Part shown: piece after piece, positions 13,182 to 14,758 of the stretch
How the letters are laid out: each line of letters starts with the position of its first letter
Position numbering within the stretch: position 1 is the first letter of the stretch
Origin: Geminicoccaceae bacterium
GTDB lineage: Bacteria > Pseudomonadota > Alphaproteobacteria > Geminicoccales > Geminicoccaceae
Reading direction: 5' to 3'
Assembly (NCBI GenBank): GCA_020446285.1
Contig: JAGREZ010000611.1
Span: 1 to 14,758, forward strand
DNA: 14,758 nucleotides
Position numbers and translations under genes: made by a program
The notes under the pieces: model-generated
What the model saw: only the letters and a program-made list of their open reading frames with translations
What the model was told of the DNA's origin: nothing
The model's database searches: none

Positions 13182-14480
13182 TCATTTCGTGAAGGAGTAG
13201 GTCTCCACGCCGACGCTATCGACAAACTCCGGCGTCAGGGTCTCGATCCACTCCGCCGAAATCTGCCCGACCGGCGTCGTGATGTCGTCGGCGTCGAAGA
13301 TCATGATGTTGTCGAGCACCGCGAAGTCATAGCCTTCGACGCGGATCGTCGTGCCGATCAACTGGTCTTCGAGCCCCTGGTGATCCTCGCGCAGCGTTAC
13401 TTCGCTGGTAAGGCCAGTGAAGCTGAGCCCCTTCATGGCTTCGATTACCTGCTCGTCCGAGGGCCATTCGCCGCCGTTGGCATCGATCGCTTTCTCGTAG
13501 GCGGCCGTGAAAGCCGCGAGGGCCTGGCTCATGTGGAAGACCGGATAGATCGGGTAGGCGCCAGTCTTGGCCTTGAACTCGTCGACAAAGGCCTTGAAGG
13601 CCTCGGGGTCGGCCGGGTTCGGGTGCAGGAAGTAGTGATCCCCACGGCCACCGATGACGACACCTTCGGGCAGTGCGTCGCCAAGACGCTCCAGCGAGCT
13701 TTCACCCAACGGCAGGACGAGGGTCGAGGTGTTTGTCAGGCCGCGCTGCGAGGCCTGCCGCACGAAAGTATCGAGGTCGCCGCCCCAGGAGGTCGACAGG
13801 ATGATGTCGGGCCGCAGCGCCTGCAGGCGCGAGACCTCGGTGGAGAAATCGGGCGCACCGAACTTTGGGAAGAACTCGGCAACCACCTTGATGTCGGGGC
13901 GGAACTTCGCGAGCGCCGCCGAGAAGATGGCCCAGCTGTCCCGGCCCCAGGCATAGTCCTGGTTCACCACCGCGATCGTCTCCGCATCGGGCAGGTTCTT
14001 CACAACGTATAGAACCGCAGCCATCATCTCGGACGTCGCGTTGCCCTGAGTACGGAAGTTATAGCTGTAGTCGTTTTCTTCGAAGATTGTCTGGGTGCCG
14101 CAGTCCCAGAGAATATTGAGGACCTTCAGATCCTCGGCCAGTGGTGCGAGCTTGGTGCAATTGCCCGAGGAGACGGCGGCGAACATCGCATCGGCGCCTT
14201 CTTGCTCGACCAGACGGCGGTACTCTGACAGCAGAGCCTCACCGCCCGCGCCCTCGTCGATGAAGCTGGCCGACAGCGGCACACCGCCGATGCCCCCATT
14301 ATTGTTGATCTCGGCAATCATCATCTCGGCTGCATCGCGGCCAGGAACACCGAACACGGATGCCGGGCCGGACAAGAACGTCGTGATGCCGATTTTCACT
14401 TCGGCGGGTTTCTCTTCTGCCCATGCAGTGGACCCCGCCACGACGAGTGCGACGAGTGCACAGGAATTCAGGAATTTCAT
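13182..14480 (-). CDS. Periplasmic substrate-binding protein of the Liv-type ABC importer
   Basis: A periplasmic binding protein of 432 residues (peripla_BP_6, LivK-like family) that captures the transported solute. The chosen ATG at 14478-14480 has a strong GGGAGG ribosome site and gives a clean signal peptide, MKFLNSCALVALVVAGSTAWA, cut before EEKPAEVKIG. A longer in-frame start at 14681 would bury the signal and was rejected. Two Rossmann-like lobes follow, with VKIGITTFLSGPASVFG (strand 1 and ligand loop), DEGAGGEALLSEYRRLVEQEGADA, and NFRTQGNATSEMMAAVL at the lobe crossing. This is longer than E. coli LivK (about 370 residues) and resembles the subgroup that binds diverse acids, amides or aromatic compounds rather than leucine specifically. 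It is the first gene of the transporter operon. The ligand cannot be named from sequence. Confidence 0.9.
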   Translation of the reverse strand: MKFLNSCALVALVVAGSTAWAEEKPAEVKIGITTFLSGPASVFGVPGRDAAEMMIAEINNNGGIGGVPLSASFIDEGAGGEALLSEYRRLVEQEGADAMFAAVSSGNCTKLAPLAEDLKVLNILWDCGTQTIFEENDYSYNFRTQGNATSEMMAAVLYVVKNLPDAETIAVVNQDYAWGRDSWAIFSAALAKFRPDIKVVAEFFPKFGAPDFSTEVSRLQALRPDIILSTSWGGDLDTFVRQASQRGLTNTSTLVLPLGESSLERLGDALPEGVVIGGRGDHYFLHPNPADPEAFKAFVDEFKAKTGAYPIYPVFHMSQALAAFTAAYEKAIDANGGEWPSDEQVIEAMKGLSFTGLTSEVTLREDHQGLEDQLIGTTIRVEGYDFAVLDNIMIFDADDITTPVGQISAEWIETLTPEFVDSVGVETYSFTK

Positions 14481-14758
14481 CGGTTTTTCCTCCCGTGGGT
14501 TGCCCTGCAATCCTCCAGCGCAGGGTTCGCAATGAATGTACCGGGGGGGCGGCAATTGCGGAAGCTCCACCAACCAATAGACGCTATAGGCAGAATCAAT
14601 ATCGTGCAGGGCCGCACGAAAGTCGTGATTTGAAAGGGCTTTGACCTGCAGAAGCTGCCAAGCGGAAACAGGGTCGCGCAAGCTTCGTTCAAGGACGCTT
14701 GCGGAACACAGAGTTTGGACGTGCCCCCGTGATGGTAACTGCTCACCTGGTTGGCTGG
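14481..14758 (-). other. Upstream region of the importer operon, to the window edge
   Basis: There is no convincing gene. It should hold the promoter of the transporter operon. Besides the dyad at 14574-14590 it contains a G-run (GGGGGGG at about 14543-14549). The last 25 bases, read on the minus strand as CCAGCCAACCAGGTGAGC, then AGTTACC, have the look of an insertion-sequence end, but I cannot assign a family. Confidence 0.3.
14574..14590. promoter_or_regulatory. Dyad upstream of the importer operon, candidate regulator site
   Basis: CCAATAG and CTATAGG flank ACG and form a 17-bp imperfect palindrome in which six of seven pairs match. It lies about 94 bp upstream of the binding-protein ATG. 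Its size and A/T-rich half-sites around a T-N11-A-like core fit a LysR-type or similar operator, and a LysR gene is encoded in the window. I could not identify a convincing -35/-10 pair near it. Confidence 0.35.

Noticed and set aside
14481..14681. Longer start for the binding protein at 14681
   Set aside because: It would place 67 residues before an obvious signal peptide; ATG 14480 has a strong GGGAGG ribosome site.
1..14758. CRISPR array, tRNA or rRNA genes
   Set aside because: No regularly spaced repeats and no RNA gene signatures were seen on either strand.

Overview
The window looks like a stretch of alphaproteobacterial DNA. It is GC-rich, its gene content resembles Rhizobiales or Rhodobacterales, and it has the feel of a plasmid or accessory-island region. 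No rRNA, tRNA or other phylogenetic marker is present, so the organism assignment is inference only.

Positions 1-5201 are a graveyard of mobile elements. From the left there is (i) the last codons of a serine resolvase (3-143), followed by an N-terminally truncated Tn3-family transposase (140-1921) that keeps its whole D-D-E triad and runs straight into a recognisable Tn3-type terminal repeat (1927-1967). Next comes (ii) an IS110-family element with a minus-strand DEDD recombinase (2201-3238), flanked by an 11-bp inverted repeat and by RNA-like hairpins that are bridge-RNA candidates. Last is (iii) a second, differently derived Tn3-family transposase (3390-5020), broken by a roughly 450-codon internal deletion and a frameshift in a CGCGCGCG tract. 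Its 38-bp right terminal repeat (5080-5117) interrupts a HigA-type antitoxin gene after codon 28 (5118-5201, minus strand).

Positions 5380-9393 carry a plus-strand catabolic cluster: an acyl-CoA dehydrogenase, an orphan CitF-type CoA-transferase (citrate lyase alpha family, with no citD or citE nearby), and a NAC-like LysR regulator. Positions 9794-14480 carry, on the minus strand, a complete branched-chain-amino-acid-type (HAAT/Liv) ABC importer in the order binding protein, two permeases, two ATPases, tightly packed and probably one operon. The two clusters converge on a 400-bp gap that holds a strong palindrome with extra direct and inverted repeats (9394-9515) and a decayed fragment of a VOC/glyoxalase-fold gene (9531-9764).

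The simplest functional reading is an uptake-and-activation module. The Liv-type importer brings in a small amino or carboxylic acid, the CitF-like enzyme moves CoA onto it, the dehydrogenase introduces a double bond, and the LysR protein senses the substrate. The substrate cannot be read from the sequence. The missing lyase or hydratase steps would have to lie elsewhere or have been lost; the 280-bp gap between the dehydrogenase and citF (6544-6823) may be the scar of a lost gene.
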